Origin: Polaromonas sp.
Lineage (GTDB): Bacteria > Pseudomonadota > Gammaproteobacteria > Burkholderiales > Burkholderiaceae_C
Length of the DNA: 64,000 nt
Assembly (NCBI RefSeq): GCF_029945685.1
Contig: NZ_JAQSDA010000014.1
Coordinates: 62,001 to 126,000 of the forward strand
Reading direction: 5' to 3'
Shown: in pieces, positions 9,582-21,920 of the stretch
How the letters are laid out: each line of letters begins with the position of its first letter
Numbering within the stretch: the stretch's first letter is position 1
Notes under the pieces: generated by a model
What the model saw: only the letters and a program-made list of their open reading frames with translations
Told to the model about the DNA's origin: nothing
Database searches by the model: none
Position numbers and translations under genes: made by a program

Positions 9582-9596
9582 TAGGAGTTCCGAGAC

Positions 9597-10208
9597 ATGA
9601 TGGTCCTTTATTCAGGCACGACCTGCCCGTTTTCGCATCGCTGCCGTTTTGTGCTGTTTGAAAAAGGCATGGACTTCGAAATCCGCGATGTTGATTTGTA
9701 CAACAAGCCCGAAGACATCAATGTCATGAACCCCTACGGCCAGGTGCCCATCCTGGTCGAGCGCGACCTGATTCTGTACGAGTCGAACATCATCAATGAG
9801 TACATTGATGAGCGGTTCCCGCATCCGCAGCTGATGCCTGGCGACCCGGTCGACCGTGCGCGGGTTCGCCTGTTCCTGCTCAACTTCGAAAAGGAACTGT
9901 TTGTGCATGTCAGCACGCTGGAAGCACGCGCCTCCAAAGGCAACGAAAAAGCGCTCGAGAAGGCCCGCTCGCATATCCGTGACCGCCTCACGCAGCTGGC
10001 ACCCGTGTTTCTGAAGAACAAGTTCATGCTGGGTGACAACTTCTCCATGCTCGACGTGGCGATTGCCCCGCTGCTCTGGCGCCTGGACTATTACGACATT
10101 GACCTGTCGAAAAATGCCGCGCCCCTGCTCAAATATGCCGAGCGTATTTTCTCGCGTCCGGCCTACATCGAGGCGCTGACCCCTTCCGAGAAGGTCATGA
10201 GGAAGTAA
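9597..10208 (+). CDS. sspA: Stringent starvation protein A (GST-fold RNA polymerase partner)
   Basis: 203 residues with a thioredoxin-like N-terminal domain (LYSGTTCPFSHRCRFVLFEKG) and an all-helical GST C-terminal domain. The family binds RNA polymerase and modulates stress and stationary-phase transcription. NPYGQVPILVERDLILYESNIINEYIDERFP is the usual SspA core. The start ATG 9597 follows TAGGAG. It sits just after petABC and before sspB, a standard betaproteobacterial order. Confidence 0.93.
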   Translation: MMVLYSGTTCPFSHRCRFVLFEKGMDFEIRDVDLYNKPEDINVMNPYGQVPILVERDLILYESNIINEYIDERFPHPQLMPGDPVDRARVRLFLLNFEKELFVHVSTLEARASKGNEKALEKARSHIRDRLTQLAPVFLKNKFMLGDNFSMLDVAIAPLLWRLDYYDIDLSKNAAPLLKYAERIFSRPAYIEALTPSEKVMRK

Positions 10209-10302
10209 TGGCCCCCGCGCTCGCCACTGCGTGTGCTTCGCTGCCCCCCGGGGGGGCGCTGCGCCTGCGGCCCGGCGAAGCCGGTTCCGCGGCCCCGGCT
10301 GG
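10209..10302 (+). repeat. GC-rich stop-codon-adjacent repeat, copy R2
   Basis: Begins immediately after the sspA TAA with TGGCCCCCGCGCT. Contains GCCCCCCGGGGGGGC and CCGGCGAAGCCGG, and ends CCCCGGCTGG. From GCGCTGCGCCTGCGGC to the end it is identical to copy R1 after cysK. It separates sspA from sspB. Confidence 0.75.
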
Positions 10303-10358
10303 TAAAGAGTGCACTGCTGCACATATCGTCCTGGCCCGGATCTCGCGTGGCTGATTTC

Positions 10359-10889
10359 ATGAACGCACTGGACTCCACCTCCACGCGGCCCTACCTGATT
10401 CGGGCGCTGTACGACTGGTGTACCGACAACGGCCTGACGCCTTATGTGGCGGTGGCCGTGGATGAAACCGTGCAGGTGCCGCGTGAATACGTCAAGAACA
10501 ATGAGATCGTGCTCAATATCAGTTTTGATGCGACCAGTTCGCTCAAGCTGGGCAACGACTTCATCGAGTTCAAGGCGCGTTTTGCGGGGAGTGCCCGCGA
10601 GATCATGGTGCCGATTGGCCGTGTGATTGCCATTTACGCACGGGAAAATGGTCAGGGAATGGCGTTTCCGCTGGCCGCAGGGCCTTCAGCGGGAGTTTCC
10701 CAGTCACCGGTTCCCGCGCAAGCTCAGCCGCCCGCATCGGAGGCAGAGCCGGCTGCTGGATCAGAAGCGAAGATCGTACAATTGGTTCCAGCCAACAACA
10801 TCTCTTCTGGTCGCGACGATGATCCGGAACCGCCCGAACCACCCAAGCCGCAGCAGGGCACGCGCCCTTCACTCAAGCGCGTCAAGTAA
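10359..10889 (+). CDS. sspB: ClpXP protease adaptor SspB
   Basis: Delivers ssrA-tagged and other substrates to ClpXP. 176 residues: a folded N-terminal domain (RPYLIRALYDWCTDNG...GRVIAIYARENGQGMAF), a long acidic, proline-rich flexible linker, and a basic C-terminal tail RPSLKRVK that corresponds to the ClpX-docking module (LRVVK-like) of other SspB proteins. I chose ATG 10359 (MNALDSTSTRPY) because the frame upstream lies in the GC-rich repeat. tRNA-Thr follows 12 bases downstream. Confidence 0.92.
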   Translation: MNALDSTSTRPYLIRALYDWCTDNGLTPYVAVAVDETVQVPREYVKNNEIVLNISFDATSSLKLGNDFIEFKARFAGSAREIMVPIGRVIAIYARENGQGMAFPLAAGPSAGVSQSPVPAQAQPPASEAEPAAGSEAKIVQLVPANNISSGRDDDPEPPEPPKPQQGTRPSLKRVK

Positions 10890-10901
10890 AATAGAGTTTG
10901 T

Positions 10902-10977
10902 GCCGCTTTAGCTCAGTTGGTAGAGCAACCGCCTTGTAAGCGGTAGGTCGTCAGTTCGAATCCGACAAGCGGCACCA
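10902..10977 (+). tRNA. tRNA-Thr (anticodon TGT)
   Basis: 76-base cloverleaf with encoded CCA. Acceptor stem GCCGCTT/AAGCGGC, D-arm GCTC/GAGC, anticodon stem ACCGC/GCGGT around CTTGTAA, T-arm GTCAG-TTCGAAT-CCGAC with one A-C mismatch. A TAAAAT box at 10887-10892 overlaps the sspB stop and could be its -10 element, but no good -35 is visible. Confidence 0.95.
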
Positions 10978-11086
10978 TTGTCACCCAGCCATCCCCGGCG
11001 ATTCGCCAGCGGGCAGGACCAACTACCGGTTTGATAGCAGTCCATCCAGTATGGACCGGCCTTAGCCGTGGACCGGCCTAAATTTC

Positions 11087-11407
11087 CTACGACTTCCGGC
11101 TGATTAGTATCTTCAACCGAATTGAGGTAACCTTCCAACCTTTGTCGGTCAGGCGGGACTGGATCAGGGGCAGCAACTGGCGCACTTTGGCTGCAGCGGC
11201 ATTGCTGCTGACCAGCAGGCACCATGCCCCGTCCTCGATCGGCCCGGCCTGAATAGCGGGGCGCAAGGCTTCGGGAATCAGGGACTCCACGGCCTTGAGC
11301 CTGTCGCTGGATTCCTGGACAAGTCCGGCCAGACGCGCCAGCGATGGCGAGTTTTCGACAGCCTGGCTGAAAGTGACGGCCTGGTGAAGGCGAGGGCTGG
11401 AGTTCAA
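11087..11407 (-). CDS. dciA: DUF721/DciA-family protein, probable replicative helicase loader
   Basis: About 106 residues in the chosen form. The conserved segment SLARLAGLVQESSDRLKAVESLIPEALRP and the C-terminal KVRQLLPLIQSRLTDKGWKVTSIRLKI match the KH-like DUF721 domain. DciA proteins are thought to load DnaB helicase at the origin in bacteria that lack DnaC. No ATG fits: I chose TTG at 11407 (MNSSPRLHQAVTFSQ). The longer open frame starting at 11491 would run across the divergent M23 peptidase gene. Start uncertain. Confidence 0.7.
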   Translation of the reverse strand: MNSSPRLHQAVTFSQAVENSPSLARLAGLVQESSDRLKAVESLIPEALRPAIQAGPIEDGAWCLLVSSNAAAAKVRQLLPLIQSRLTDKGWKVTSIRLKILISRKS

Positions 11408-11444
11408 GGTGATCAGGCTCTGATTGTGTGAAGGAGACGAACAC

Positions 11445-12425
11445 GTGCATTTGATTATCACGGATGCCTGGTTGGCGCAAAGCCGTGCCATTTATCTGAG
11501 TGGGACCAAGCTGGTGGTGGCGGGTTTTGTCGCGGCATTGGGATTGATGCTGGTGGCTGCGGGTATGTACCACTGGGTTTTCCTCAAGGGTGCGCGTGAG
11601 GGTTGGCCGGTGATCGGGGCCCTCGTCAAACTGGTGGTCAAGGACGAGTTCGAACAGCGGGACCGCTTCATGCGGGAAAACCTCGACGCCATGGCCAAAC
11701 GCCTGGGCGAAATGCAGGCCAAGATGATGCAGCTCGAATCGCTCGGTGAGCGGGTGTCGGGGCTGGCAGGTGTCAACCCCAGCGAGATCAGGACCCCGCC
11801 CGGGCGCGGCGGTGCATTGGTGGAAGGGCGTTCGCTGAGCATGGAAGAGCTGCAGGCGACCCTGGCCGACCTCGACAAGCTGACGGACCAGCGCGTGGAC
11901 CTCATGACCGTGATGGAATCCAGGCTGTTTGACCAGAAGATCAAGAAGATGATGGTGCCCACCCAGCAGCCGGTCGCGGGGGGCGTGCTTGGCTCGGCCT
12001 TCGGCTGGCGCATCGATCCGCTGAACGGGCGCTCCGCCTTGCACACCGGGCTGGATTTTCCAGCCGAACCCGGCACGACGATCCTCGCCGCAGCGGGGGG
12101 CGTGGTGGTCACGCAGGAATATCACCCGGCGTACGGCAACATGGTCGAAATCGACCACGGCAACGACCTGGTGTCCCGCTATGGTCATGCCTCCCGGGTC
12201 ATGGTCAAAAAGGGCGATCTGGTCAAACGGGGCCAGAAAATAGCCGAAGTAGGCACGACCGGGCGCTCGACCGGGCCGCACTTGCACTTTGAAGTGCTGG
12301 TGCAGGGGGTGTTCCAGGATCCCCAGAAATTCCTGACGGCGGGCCAGAAACTGCCCGCACCGGTGGCGCTCGCCACGGTGCCGCCGGCTCCGGGACCGAC
12401 CGTCCAGGCCGTCCGGCCGAAGTAA
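11445..12425 (+). CDS. M23-family metallopeptidase (LytM/NlpD-like murein hydrolase)
   Basis: 326 residues. The GTG start at 11445 is fixed by AAGGAGA seven bases upstream. One membrane anchor (about 22-45, LVVAGFVAALGLMLVAAGMY) is followed by a coiled-coil-like periplasmic region and a C-terminal LytM domain (about 190-305). The zinc ligands are in HTGLDFP (H, D) and HLHFEV (HxH), with GSAFGWRIDP before them. It is divergent from dciA, 37 bases away, and upstream of secA. Predicted role: peptidoglycan cleavage or activation of amidases during growth and division. Confidence 0.87.
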   Translation: MHLIITDAWLAQSRAIYLSGTKLVVAGFVAALGLMLVAAGMYHWVFLKGAREGWPVIGALVKLVVKDEFEQRDRFMRENLDAMAKRLGEMQAKMMQLESLGERVSGLAGVNPSEIRTPPGRGGALVEGRSLSMEELQATLADLDKLTDQRVDLMTVMESRLFDQKIKKMMVPTQQPVAGGVLGSAFGWRIDPLNGRSALHTGLDFPAEPGTTILAAAGGVVVTQEYHPAYGNMVEIDHGNDLVSRYGHASRVMVKKGDLVKRGQKIAEVGTTGRSTGPHLHFEVLVQGVFQDPQKFLTAGQKLPAPVALATVPPAPGPTVQAVRPK

Positions 12426-12560
12426 GGGCCCGGCAGAGGTAAAATCTGCGCTTCGCGCGCAGTTGAAACCAGCTGGCAGCGCCCACACCTAAGTCGATAC
12501 TCAATAAGGATTTCGGCCGCACTGCCCGCTCATGGGAGCTGTCAGCGCGGCCTCGCATTT

Positions 12561-15326
<2,766 letters not shown>

Positions 15327-15363
15327 GTTGCGTCCGCCGGCCTGCTTCTGGAGTCAAGACAAG

Positions 15364-16605
15364 ATGCCCGTGAACCTCATTGCCACGCCTGCCGACCAGC
15401 TCCATCCCGTGCCCGGCGTGCGCTGGGGCATTGCCGAGGCAGGCATACGCAAGGCCGGCCGCAAGGACCTGTCGGTGCTCCTGCTCGATCAAGGCGCCTC
15501 GGTAGGCGCGGTGTTCACGCAAAACCGCTTCTGCGCCGCGCCGGTGCAGATCTGCCGCGAGCACCTCGCCAGAAACGGCGGCCAGAGCCTGGGCATACGC
15601 GCGATGCTGATCAACACCGGCAACGCCAATGCGGGCACCGGTGCGGACGGCCTGAGCCGGGCGCACGCCAGCTGCATTGCGCTGGCGCGCGAGCTCAATA
15701 TTGCGCCGGAGCAGATCCTGCCCTTTTCAACCGGTGTGATCATGGAGCCGCTGCCCCATGAGCGCATCGCCGCGGGCCTGCCTGCCGCACTTGCCGATGC
15801 CAAAGCCGACAACTGGGGCAGGGCCGCCGAAGCCATCATGACCACGGACACCGTGGCCAAGGCGTTTTCCAGCCGCATCACCCTGGGCGGTGTGCCTGTC
15901 ACCATCACCGGCACAGCCAAGGGCGCCGGCATGATACGACCCAACATGGCCACCATGCTGGGTTTTCTGGCGACCGACGCCTGTGTGGCGCAAGGCCTGA
16001 TGGCGCAGCTGGCCACCGAACTGGCCGAGGGTTCTTTCAACCGCATCACGGTCGATGGGGATACCTCCACCAACGACTCGTTTGTCGTCATCGCAAGCAA
16101 CCAGGCCAGTCATGCCACCATCACTTCGCTGGACAGCCCCGATGGCCAGGCCCTGAAGTCGGCCATGCTGGACATCGCGAAAAAGCTGGCGCAGGCCATC
16201 GTGCGCGACGGCGAAGGCGCCACCAAGTTCATCACCGTCCGCGTCGAAGGCGGCAAGACCGGCGCCGAATGCCGCCAGGTGGCGTATGCGATTGCGCATT
16301 CGCCGCTGGTCAAGACGGCATTTTTTGCCAGCGACCCCAACCTCGGCCGCATTCTTGCCGCGGTCGGTTATGCCGGCATCGCCGATCTGGATCAGACAAA
16401 AATTGATCTGTACCTGGACGATGTGCTGGTGGCCCAACACGGCGGCCGGCATCCGGGCTATGTCGAGGCCGACGGCCAGCGCGTGATGAAACAAAGCGAA
16501 ATCACCGTGCGTGTGGTGCTGGGCCGCGGCCAGGCCTTTGACACGGTGTGGACCTGCGACCTGTCCTACGACTACGTCAAGATCAACGCCGATTACCGCA
16601 GCTGA
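15364..16605 (+). CDS. argJ: Bifunctional ornithine acetyltransferase / N-acetylglutamate synthase
   Basis: Transfers acetyl from N-acetylornithine to glutamate in the cyclic arginine pathway. 413 residues. It has the self-cleavage region [16 protein letters not shown], in which the Thr after Ala becomes the nucleophile of the beta chain. The oxyanion-hole region is in [11 protein letters not shown], and the C-terminal end is [14 protein letters not shown] 15364 ([18 protein letters not shown]); 37 bases after secA. The AAA ATPase gene follows 18 bases later, so the run secA-argJ-ATPase-mutT is probably cotranscribed. Confidence 0.95.
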   Translation: MPVNLIATPADQLHPVPGVRWGIAEAGIRKAGRKDLSVLLLDQGASVGAVFTQNRFCAAPVQICREHLARNGGQSLGIRAMLINTGNANAGTGADGLSRAHASCIALARELNIAPEQILPFSTGVIMEPLPHERIAAGLPAALADAKADNWGRAAEAIMTTDTVAKAFSSRITLGGVPVTITGTAKGAGMIRPNMATMLGFLATDACVAQGLMAQLATELAEGSFNRITVDGDTSTNDSFVVIASNQASHATITSLDSPDGQALKSAMLDIAKKLAQAIVRDGEGATKFITVRVEGGKTGAECRQVAYAIAHSPLVKTAFFASDPNLGRILAAVGYAGIADLDQTKIDLYLDDVLVAQHGGRHPGYVEADGQRVMKQSEITVRVVLGRGQAFDTVWTCDLSYDYVKINADYRS

Positions 16606-16623
16606 GAGCTGCCACTACCGACC

Positions 16624-17595
16624 ATGAACGAGCAGTTTGAACGCCTGATGGCGCGCGCGGAATCCCTGCTGGCGCGCATTGAGTCCGTGTTGCCGCAACC
16701 GCTGTCCGCACCCGACTGGAGCCAGGCAATCGCCTGGCGCTACCGCAAGCGCAGCTCCGGTCACGGCTCGCTGGAGCCGGTGCGCCACATCGGCACCATG
16801 CGCCTCACCGACCTCAAGGAAATCGAGGACCAGAAGGAAAAGATCCGGCGCAACACCGAGCAGTTCGTGCTCGGCAAGCCTGCCAACAACGTGTTGCTCA
16901 CTGGCGCCCGCGGCACCGGCAAATCCTCGCTGATCAAGGCCTGCCTCAACGCCTATTCGGCGCGCGGCCTGCGGCTGATCGAGGTCGACAAGACCGACCT
17001 GACCGATCTCCCCGACATCGTCGACGTGGTCTCCGGTCTGAGCGAGAAATTCATCGTGTTCTGCGACGACCTGAGTTTTGAGGAAGGCGAGCCCGGCTAC
17101 AAGGCGCTCAAGTCCATCCTCGACGGCTCCATCGCCGCGGCAACGCCGAATGTGCTGATTTACGCGACCAGCAACCGGCGCCACCTGTTGCCCGAGTACA
17201 TGACGGAAAACCTGACCTACTCCCGCAGCGAGGACGGCGAGGTGCATCCCGGCGAAGTGGTGGAGGAGAAGATTTCGCTGTCTGAACGCTTCGGCCTGTG
17301 GGTCAGCTTCTACCCGTTCAGCCAGGACGAATACCTGACCATCGTGGCGCAGTGGCTGTCCTCGTTCGATGTGACGCCCGAGGCCATCACCGCGGCCAAA
17401 CCGGCGTCGCTGGTCTGGGCGCTGGAGCGCGGCTCACGCAGCGGCCGCGTGGCCTACCAGTTTGCGCGTGACTATGCGGGCCGTGACAGCGACCAGCGGC
17501 CGGTCAGCGCAGCGCCCATCGCCGCTTACGAGCGCCCTGGTGCCGTGGCTGCGGCGTCCGACCCCGGCGACCAGGCCGCTGACCACGCGACATGA
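16624..17595 (+). CDS. DUF815-family AAA+ ATPase
   Basis: 323 residues. Walker A LLTGARGTGKSS (about 93-104), Walker B FIVFCDDLSFEEGE (about 142-155), sensor-like IYATSNRRHLLPEYM. The N-terminal ~60 residues are helical and the C-terminal ~40 are low-complexity Ala/Pro. The family is widespread in betaproteobacteria next to a MutT-type gene, but its substrate is not known to me. It overlaps mutT by 4 bases (ATGA), implying translational coupling. Confidence 0.87.
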   Translation: MNEQFERLMARAESLLARIESVLPQPLSAPDWSQAIAWRYRKRSSGHGSLEPVRHIGTMRLTDLKEIEDQKEKIRRNTEQFVLGKPANNVLLTGARGTGKSSLIKACLNAYSARGLRLIEVDKTDLTDLPDIVDVVSGLSEKFIVFCDDLSFEEGEPGYKALKSILDGSIAAATPNVLIYATSNRRHLLPEYMTENLTYSRSEDGEVHPGEVVEEKISLSERFGLWVSFYPFSQDEYLTIVAQWLSSFDVTPEAITAAKPASLVWALERGSRSGRVAYQFARDYAGRDSDQRPVSAAPIAAYERPGAVAAASDPGDQAADHAT

Positions 17596-18062
17596 ATGTG
17601 CTGGTTGCCGACGGCGAGCGCCCGCGCGAGGGTGGCGCTGACCGCCAGGTGGTCGATGTCGCGGTCGGTGTGTTGCTGCGGCCGGACGGCGACTTCCTGT
17701 TGACCTCGCGCCCGCCAGGCAAGGTCTACGAGGGCTACTGGGAGTTTCCCGGCGGCAAGCTGGAGGCCGGCGAGACGGTGGAGCAGGCCCTGCGCCGTGA
17801 ACTGCAGGAAGAAATCAACATCACGATTGGCGCGGTCCAGCCGTGGAAGGTCGAGCTGGTGGATTACCCGCATGCGCTGGTGCGGCTGAACTTCTGCAAG
17901 GTGTTCGACTGGACGGGGGAGCTGCACATGCGCGAAGGCCAGTTGTTTGCCTGGCAGCGCCTGCCGGTGGAGGTCGCGCCGGTGTTGCCGGGCACGCTGC
18001 CGGTGCTGTCCTGGTTCGCGGCGGAACGCGCGTTTTCCGGTGCGACACAGGTCGCCGGCTGA
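17592..18062 (+). CDS. mutT: MutT-type Nudix hydrolase (8-oxo-dGTP diphosphatase)
   Basis: 156 residues. Nudix box at about 55-77: GGKLEAGETVEQALRREL followed by QEEI, matching G-x5-E-x7-REUxEExGU except that I replaces the last G-U pair region. The upstream EGYWEFPG is typical of MutT. The expected role is hydrolysis of oxidised dGTP to limit A:T to C:G transversions. Its ATG overlaps the DUF815 gene stop (ATGA). It is the last gene of the secA run, before a palindromic element. Confidence 0.88.
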   Translation: MNVLVADGERPREGGADRQVVDVAVGVLLRPDGDFLLTSRPPGKVYEGYWEFPGGKLEAGETVEQALRRELQEEINITIGAVQPWKVELVDYPHALVRLNFCKVFDWTGELHMREGQLFAWQRLPVEVAPVLPGTLPVLSWFAAERAFSGATQVAG

Positions 18063-18095
18063 CCGAGTCACCGAGTCACATTCAGGTCGTGTTAG

Positions 18096-18155
18096 GTTGC
18101 TCTGTTATTGATAGCTGCCGGCGCTTTCCGCATAAGGGCTATCGGCACATTTGAC
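18096..18155 (+). repeat. Palindromic element copy E (mutT/transglycosylase gap)
   Basis: Near-canonical plus-strand copy: TTGCTCTGTTATTGATAGCT, then GCCGGCGC, ATAAGGGCTATCGGC, ACATTTG. The first 21 bases differ at one position from copy N in the secreted nuclease gene. It lies between converging mutT and the transglycosylase gene. A direct 8-base duplication (CCGAGTCA twice, 18063-18078) precedes it. Confidence 0.75.
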
Positions 18156-18188
18156 TTGTACATCCGGCGTTCTGCCTGGTGCCCGGCC

Positions 18189-18872
18189 TCAAGCTGTGAA
18201 TTCCCACTGTTTTCTCGCACCCAGCACCGCATCGGGGTAGGCTGCCTTGCCACGCGAACCGTTGTAGCGGCCCAGGCCCAGAAACAGGTCGCCTTTCTCC
18301 CGGTCCAGGTAATGCCTCAGGATCACGCAACCAAAGCGCAGGTTGGTCTGCATGTGAAACAGCTTGCCGGCATCGCCGTCGCCGATCACCCGGGTCCAGA
18401 AAGGCATGACCTGCATGTAACCCCGGGCACCGACGCGGCTGACCGCAAATTTACGGAAATTGCTTTCGACCTGGATCAGGCCCAGCACCAGCGCCACGTC
18501 CAGGCCGGCGCGTTTGCTTTCGTACCAGACTGTCTGCAGAAATTCCTTGCGGATCTGCCATTCCGGCTTTTTCTTCCAGAGCCGGTCGCTCATGGCACCC
18601 AGCCAGCGCAGGTAGGCGAGGCGGCTTTCGGTATCGCGAAATTCGGGCACTGGCGGCGCCTGGCTGGCAATGGCCGAACTCAGCGCCGTGCGAACCGAGT
18701 CGATGAGTGGCTCTTCGATCTGTGCACCAGCCCACACCTGCTCCGAAAACAGGAGCGATCCCCCCAGGGCAGAAAAGGACTGCAGGCACTTTCTTCTTGA
18801 AAGCCCGGCAACCGGCGGGGGGGCTGCTGCAGCGGGACTCAATGGCGATATAAAGAAGTTGGACAGCCTCAT
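18189..18872 (-). CDS. Lytic transglycosylase (SLT domain)
   Basis: 227 residues. A Ser/Ala/Pro-rich N-terminus with a likely export signal containing an RRK pair (SRRKCLQSFSALGGSLLF) is followed by an SLT lysozyme-like domain: LGLIQVESNFRKFAVS holds the catalytic Glu (ES motif), then GARGYMQVMPFW (the conserved GLMQ-type motif) and RYNGSRGKAAYPDAV (AYN-type motif). It cleaves murein to 1,6-anhydro products. Its start is 5 bases after the proS stop, so the two are cotranscribed. Confidence 0.9.
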   Translation of the reverse strand: MRLSNFFISPLSPAAAAPPPVAGLSRRKCLQSFSALGGSLLFSEQVWAGAQIEEPLIDSVRTALSSAIASQAPPVPEFRDTESRLAYLRWLGAMSDRLWKKKPEWQIRKEFLQTVWYESKRAGLDVALVLGLIQVESNFRKFAVSRVGARGYMQVMPFWTRVIGDGDAGKLFHMQTNLRFGCVILRHYLDREKGDLFLGLGRYNGSRGKAAYPDAVLGARKQWEFTA

Positions 18873-18877
18873 TGCGC

Positions 18878-20620
18878 TCAGAGGGCCAGTTTTTCCTTGA
18901 GGAAGTTGAAGGCGCGTGCTAGGTCGATCTTGCTCGATGCGGCGTCGCGGCGGTGCTGGTATTCCAGCTGGCCGTCTTTCAGGCCGCGGTCGCCGATGGT
19001 GACGCGGTGCGGCACGCCGATGAGCTCCCAGTCGGCAAACATGGCTCCGGGCCGCTCGCCACGGTCGTCCAGGATCACGTCCACGCCGGCCGCGGCCAGC
19101 TCGTCATGAAGCTTTTCCGCCGCTGCTTTCACCTCGGGAAAACGATCCGGGCTGATGGGGCAGAGCACCACGGTAAAAGGTGCAATCGCGTCTGGCCAGA
19201 TGATCCCGCGTTCGTCGTGGTTCTGCTCGATCGCCGCCGCCGGCAGGCGCGTGATGCCGATACCGTAGCAGCCCATTTCCAGGAACTGCGGCTTGCCGTT
19301 TTCGTCGAGAAAGGTGGCGTTCATCGCCTGGCTGTATTTGGTGCCCAGGTAAAACACATGGCCCACTTCGATGCCGCGTTCAATCGCCAGCACGCCCTTG
19401 CCGTCGGGGGAGGCGTCGCCCGCGACCACGTTGCGCAGGTCGGCGATCAGGTCGGGCTCGGGCAGGTCGCGGCCCCAGTTGACGCCGGTCAGGTGAAAGT
19501 CGGGCTCGTTGGCGCCACAGACCCAGTCGGCCAGGGCGGCCACCTCGCGGTCCACGGCCAGCTTGACCGGCTTCTTCATGTTCAGCGGGCCGAGGTAGCC
19601 CGGCTTGCAGCCGAAGTGGTCCTCGATTTCGGCCAGGGTGGCGAAACGGAAGCCGGCCAGGCCAGCCACCTTGCCGACCTTGACCTCGTTCATGTCGTGG
19701 TCGCCGCGCAGCAGCACCAGCCAGACCTGGGTTTTGTGGACCTTGCCCGCGTCGTCGAGCTCGTCGGTGGCCAGTACCAGGGACTTGACGGTGGACTGCA
19801 GCGGGATGGACAGCAGCTCGGCCACCTCGCCGCAAGTCGCCTTGCCCGGGGTCGCGGTTCTGGTCAGGGCCTGCACGGCCGTGGGCCGTCCGGCTGGCGG
19901 TGCCAGCGCTTCGGCTTTTTCCATGTTGGCAGCGTAGTTGCTCTCCGGGCAGTAGACGATGGCGTCTTCGCCGGTGGCGGCAATCACCTGGAACTCTTCA
20001 CTGAGGTCGCCGCCAATCGCGCCGCTGTCGGCCGCGACGGCGCGGTAGGTCAGGCCGAAGCGGTCGAAAATCCGGCGGTAAGCCTGCGCCATGACCTGGT
20101 AACTGGCCTTGGCGGCGGTTTGGTCGCGGTCAAAGCTGTAGGCGTCCTTCATGATGAACTCGCGCCCGCGCATCAGGCCAAAGCGTGGCCGGCGTTCATC
20201 GCGGAACTTGGTCTGGATCTGGTACAGGTTTTTCGGCAGCTGCTTGTAACTCTTGATGTCCTGGCGCATCACGTCGGTGATGACTTCCTCGCTGGTCGGC
20301 TGCACCACAAAATCGCGGCCATGGCGGTCCTTGATGCGCAGCAGTTCCGGGCCCATGCTTTCAAAGCGTCCGGTTTCCTGCCAGAGCTCGGCCGGCTGGA
20401 TCACCGGCATGCTCATTTCAACGGCGCCGGCGCGGTTCATTTCCTCGCGGACGATGGCTTCCACCTTGTGGATCACACGCAGGCCCATGGGCATGTAGTT
20501 GTAGATGCCGGCGCCCAGTTTCTTGATCATGCCGGCGCGCATCATCAGCTGGTGGCTCACCACCTCGGCGTCGGCGGGCGCTTCCTTGAGGGTGGAAATG
20601 AAGAACTGGGAGGCTTTCAT
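18878..20620 (-). CDS. proS: Prolyl-tRNA synthetase
   Basis: Class II aminoacyl-tRNA synthetase, 580 residues, bacterial type with an inserted editing domain (about 225-410, including [16 protein letters not shown]). Motif 2 is in [21 protein letters not shown] and motif 3 in [17 protein letters not shown]; the anticodon-binding domain is C-terminal. The start [20 protein letters not shown] is canonical. It is divergent from rppH across a 114-base gap. Confidence 0.97.
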   Translation of the reverse strand: MKASQFFISTLKEAPADAEVVSHQLMMRAGMIKKLGAGIYNYMPMGLRVIHKVEAIVREEMNRAGAVEMSMPVIQPAELWQETGRFESMGPELLRIKDRHGRDFVVQPTSEEVITDVMRQDIKSYKQLPKNLYQIQTKFRDERRPRFGLMRGREFIMKDAYSFDRDQTAAKASYQVMAQAYRRIFDRFGLTYRAVAADSGAIGGDLSEEFQVIAATGEDAIVYCPESNYAANMEKAEALAPPAGRPTAVQALTRTATPGKATCGEVAELLSIPLQSTVKSLVLATDELDDAGKVHKTQVWLVLLRGDHDMNEVKVGKVAGLAGFRFATLAEIEDHFGCKPGYLGPLNMKKPVKLAVDREVAALADWVCGANEPDFHLTGVNWGRDLPEPDLIADLRNVVAGDASPDGKGVLAIERGIEVGHVFYLGTKYSQAMNATFLDENGKPQFLEMGCYGIGITRLPAAAIEQNHDERGIIWPDAIAPFTVVLCPISPDRFPEVKAAAEKLHDELAAAGVDVILDDRGERPGAMFADWELIGVPHRVTIGDRGLKDGQLEYQHRRDAASSKIDLARAFNFLKEKLAL

Positions 20621-20674
20621 GGCTTGTTTTTCTGGGCTTCGTGAAGTTTTTGGGACGACCGTCCCGGGGTGCGC

Positions 20675-20703
20675 TTGGCTCTGAGCATTCTGCTGTGCAT
20701 AAT
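20675..20703 (+). promoter_or_regulatory. Putative promoter for rppH
   Basis: TTGGCT (20675-20680), a 17-base spacer and CATAAT (20698-20703), about 30 bases before the rppH start, in the gap between the divergent proS and rppH. An inverted repeat GGGACGACCGTCCC lies just upstream at about 20652-20665. Confidence 0.45.
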
Positions 20704-20734
20704 GGACTCAGTTTAAAAAATTTGAGGTTTGATT

Positions 20735-21433
20735 ATGCTTGACCGGGACGGCTTTCGGCCCAACGTCGGCATCATCTTGCTCAACCAGAGAAGTCAGGTA
20801 TTTTGGGGCAAGCGTATCCGTACCCACTCGTGGCAGTTTCCGCAGGGTGGCATTGACCGGGGCGAAAATCCCGAGCAGGCCATGTTCCGCGAACTGCACG
20901 AAGAAGTGGGGCTGATGCCGCAACATGTGCAGGTGCTTGCCCGGACCCGGGACTGGTTGCGCTATGAGGTGCCTGACCGGTTTATCCGCCGCGATGCGCG
21001 CGGACATTACAAAGGCCAGAAACAGATCTGGTTTCTCCTGCAACTGGTCGGCCACGACTGGGACCTGAACCTGCGCGCCACCGACCATCCGGAGTTCGAC
21101 GCCTGGCGCTGGAATGACTATTGGGTTCCACTGGACGTCGTCGTGGAATTCAAGCGCGGTGTCTATGAAATGGCGCTGACCGAGCTGTCGCGGTTCGTGC
21201 CGCGTTTTGACAACCGCTTCGAGCCACGGCCGGACCACCGGAACCGCTATTTGCGTGGTGGCTTGCGCCACCGCGATCCGGCCGATGCCGGCCCGCTGGA
21301 TCAGGGGATTCACGGGCTGCGTGGTGCCGGTTTGCCCGGCGCATCTTTCGAGTTGCCTCCCGGCGCAACCTTTGAGCCCGATCCCCAGACCAGCCTGATG
21401 GCAGCCTCCAGAAAAGACAAGCATGACCTTTAA
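20735..21433 (+). CDS. rppH: RNA 5'-pyrophosphohydrolase
   Basis: Nudix enzyme that removes pyrophosphate from 5'-triphosphate mRNA and starts RNase E decay. 232 residues. The start [17 protein letters not shown] matches the family, and ATG 20735 follows TTTGAGG. The Nudix box is in [18 protein letters not shown] followed by HEEVGL. The C-terminal ~75 residues are a Pro/Arg-rich extension absent from the 176-residue E. coli protein. The 3' end overlaps the CNP1-like gene by 11 bases. Confidence 0.95.
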   Translation: MLDRDGFRPNVGIILLNQRSQVFWGKRIRTHSWQFPQGGIDRGENPEQAMFRELHEEVGLMPQHVQVLARTRDWLRYEVPDRFIRRDARGHYKGQKQIWFLLQLVGHDWDLNLRATDHPEFDAWRWNDYWVPLDVVVEFKRGVYEMALTELSRFVPRFDNRFEPRPDHRNRYLRGGLRHRDPADAGPLDQGIHGLRGAGLPGASFELPPGATFEPDPQTSLMAASRKDKHDL

Positions 21434-21920
21434 ATCCTGGAGTGCGGCATGTTTGCTGGGCCTTTGCCTGGCAGCCTGGGCGCAGCCCAATATCAATACC
21501 GATCCCCTCGACTGGAAAGAAGGCGAGGTGCCGGCGCCACCGGCTTTTGAGACTCGAAAACTCCTGACTTTTGAAGTCCCGGGTTCCTCGCTGGTCTTTG
21601 GCGTTGATCCGGCCACCCTGCGCATCTCGGAAGACGGGATTGTCCGCTACGTGATGGTTGCCAGCAGCGCCACCGGTGCGCGCAATGTGTTTTATGAAGG
21701 CTTGCGCTGCGTCAGCGGGGAGCTCAAGACCTATGCCCGTTACACCCCGGAAGGCGCCTGGGTCAAGGTGGACAAACCGGAGTGGCGCTCGCTTTTCGGC
21801 AGCCCTTCGACTCGCCACGCGCTGCAGCTGGCCAAGGCTGGGGCCTGCAACAACGCTGCACCCCCGACCTCGGTCGAGGAAATGGTCCGACAGATCAAAA
21901 CCCTGGGATTCAGGCCGTAA
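21423..21920 (+). CDS. CNP1-like exported protein of unknown function
   Basis: 165 residues. A signal peptide ([18 protein letters not shown], cleavage near AWA-QP) is followed by the conserved CNP1-like domain: [24 protein letters not shown] and [20 protein letters not shown], with two cysteines that could pair in the periplasm. No function is established for the family. Its start overlaps rppH by 11 bases and its end overlaps proB (opposite strand) by 11 bases. Confidence 0.8.
   Translation: MTFKSWSAACLLGLCLAAWAQPNINTDPLDWKEGEVPAPPAFETRKLLTFEVPGSSLVFGVDPATLRISEDGIVRYVMVASSATGARNVFYEGLRCVSGELKTYARYTPEGAWVKVDKPEWRSLFGSPSTRHALQLAKAGACNNAAPPTSVEEMVRQIKTLGFRP

Noticed and set aside
10908..12488. 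Long minus-strand frame covering the dciA/M23/tRNA region
   Set aside because: It runs through a tRNA and through two better-supported genes.
18953..20644. 563-codon open frame antisense to proS
   Set aside because: Low-complexity composition, no motif, and proS itself is certain.
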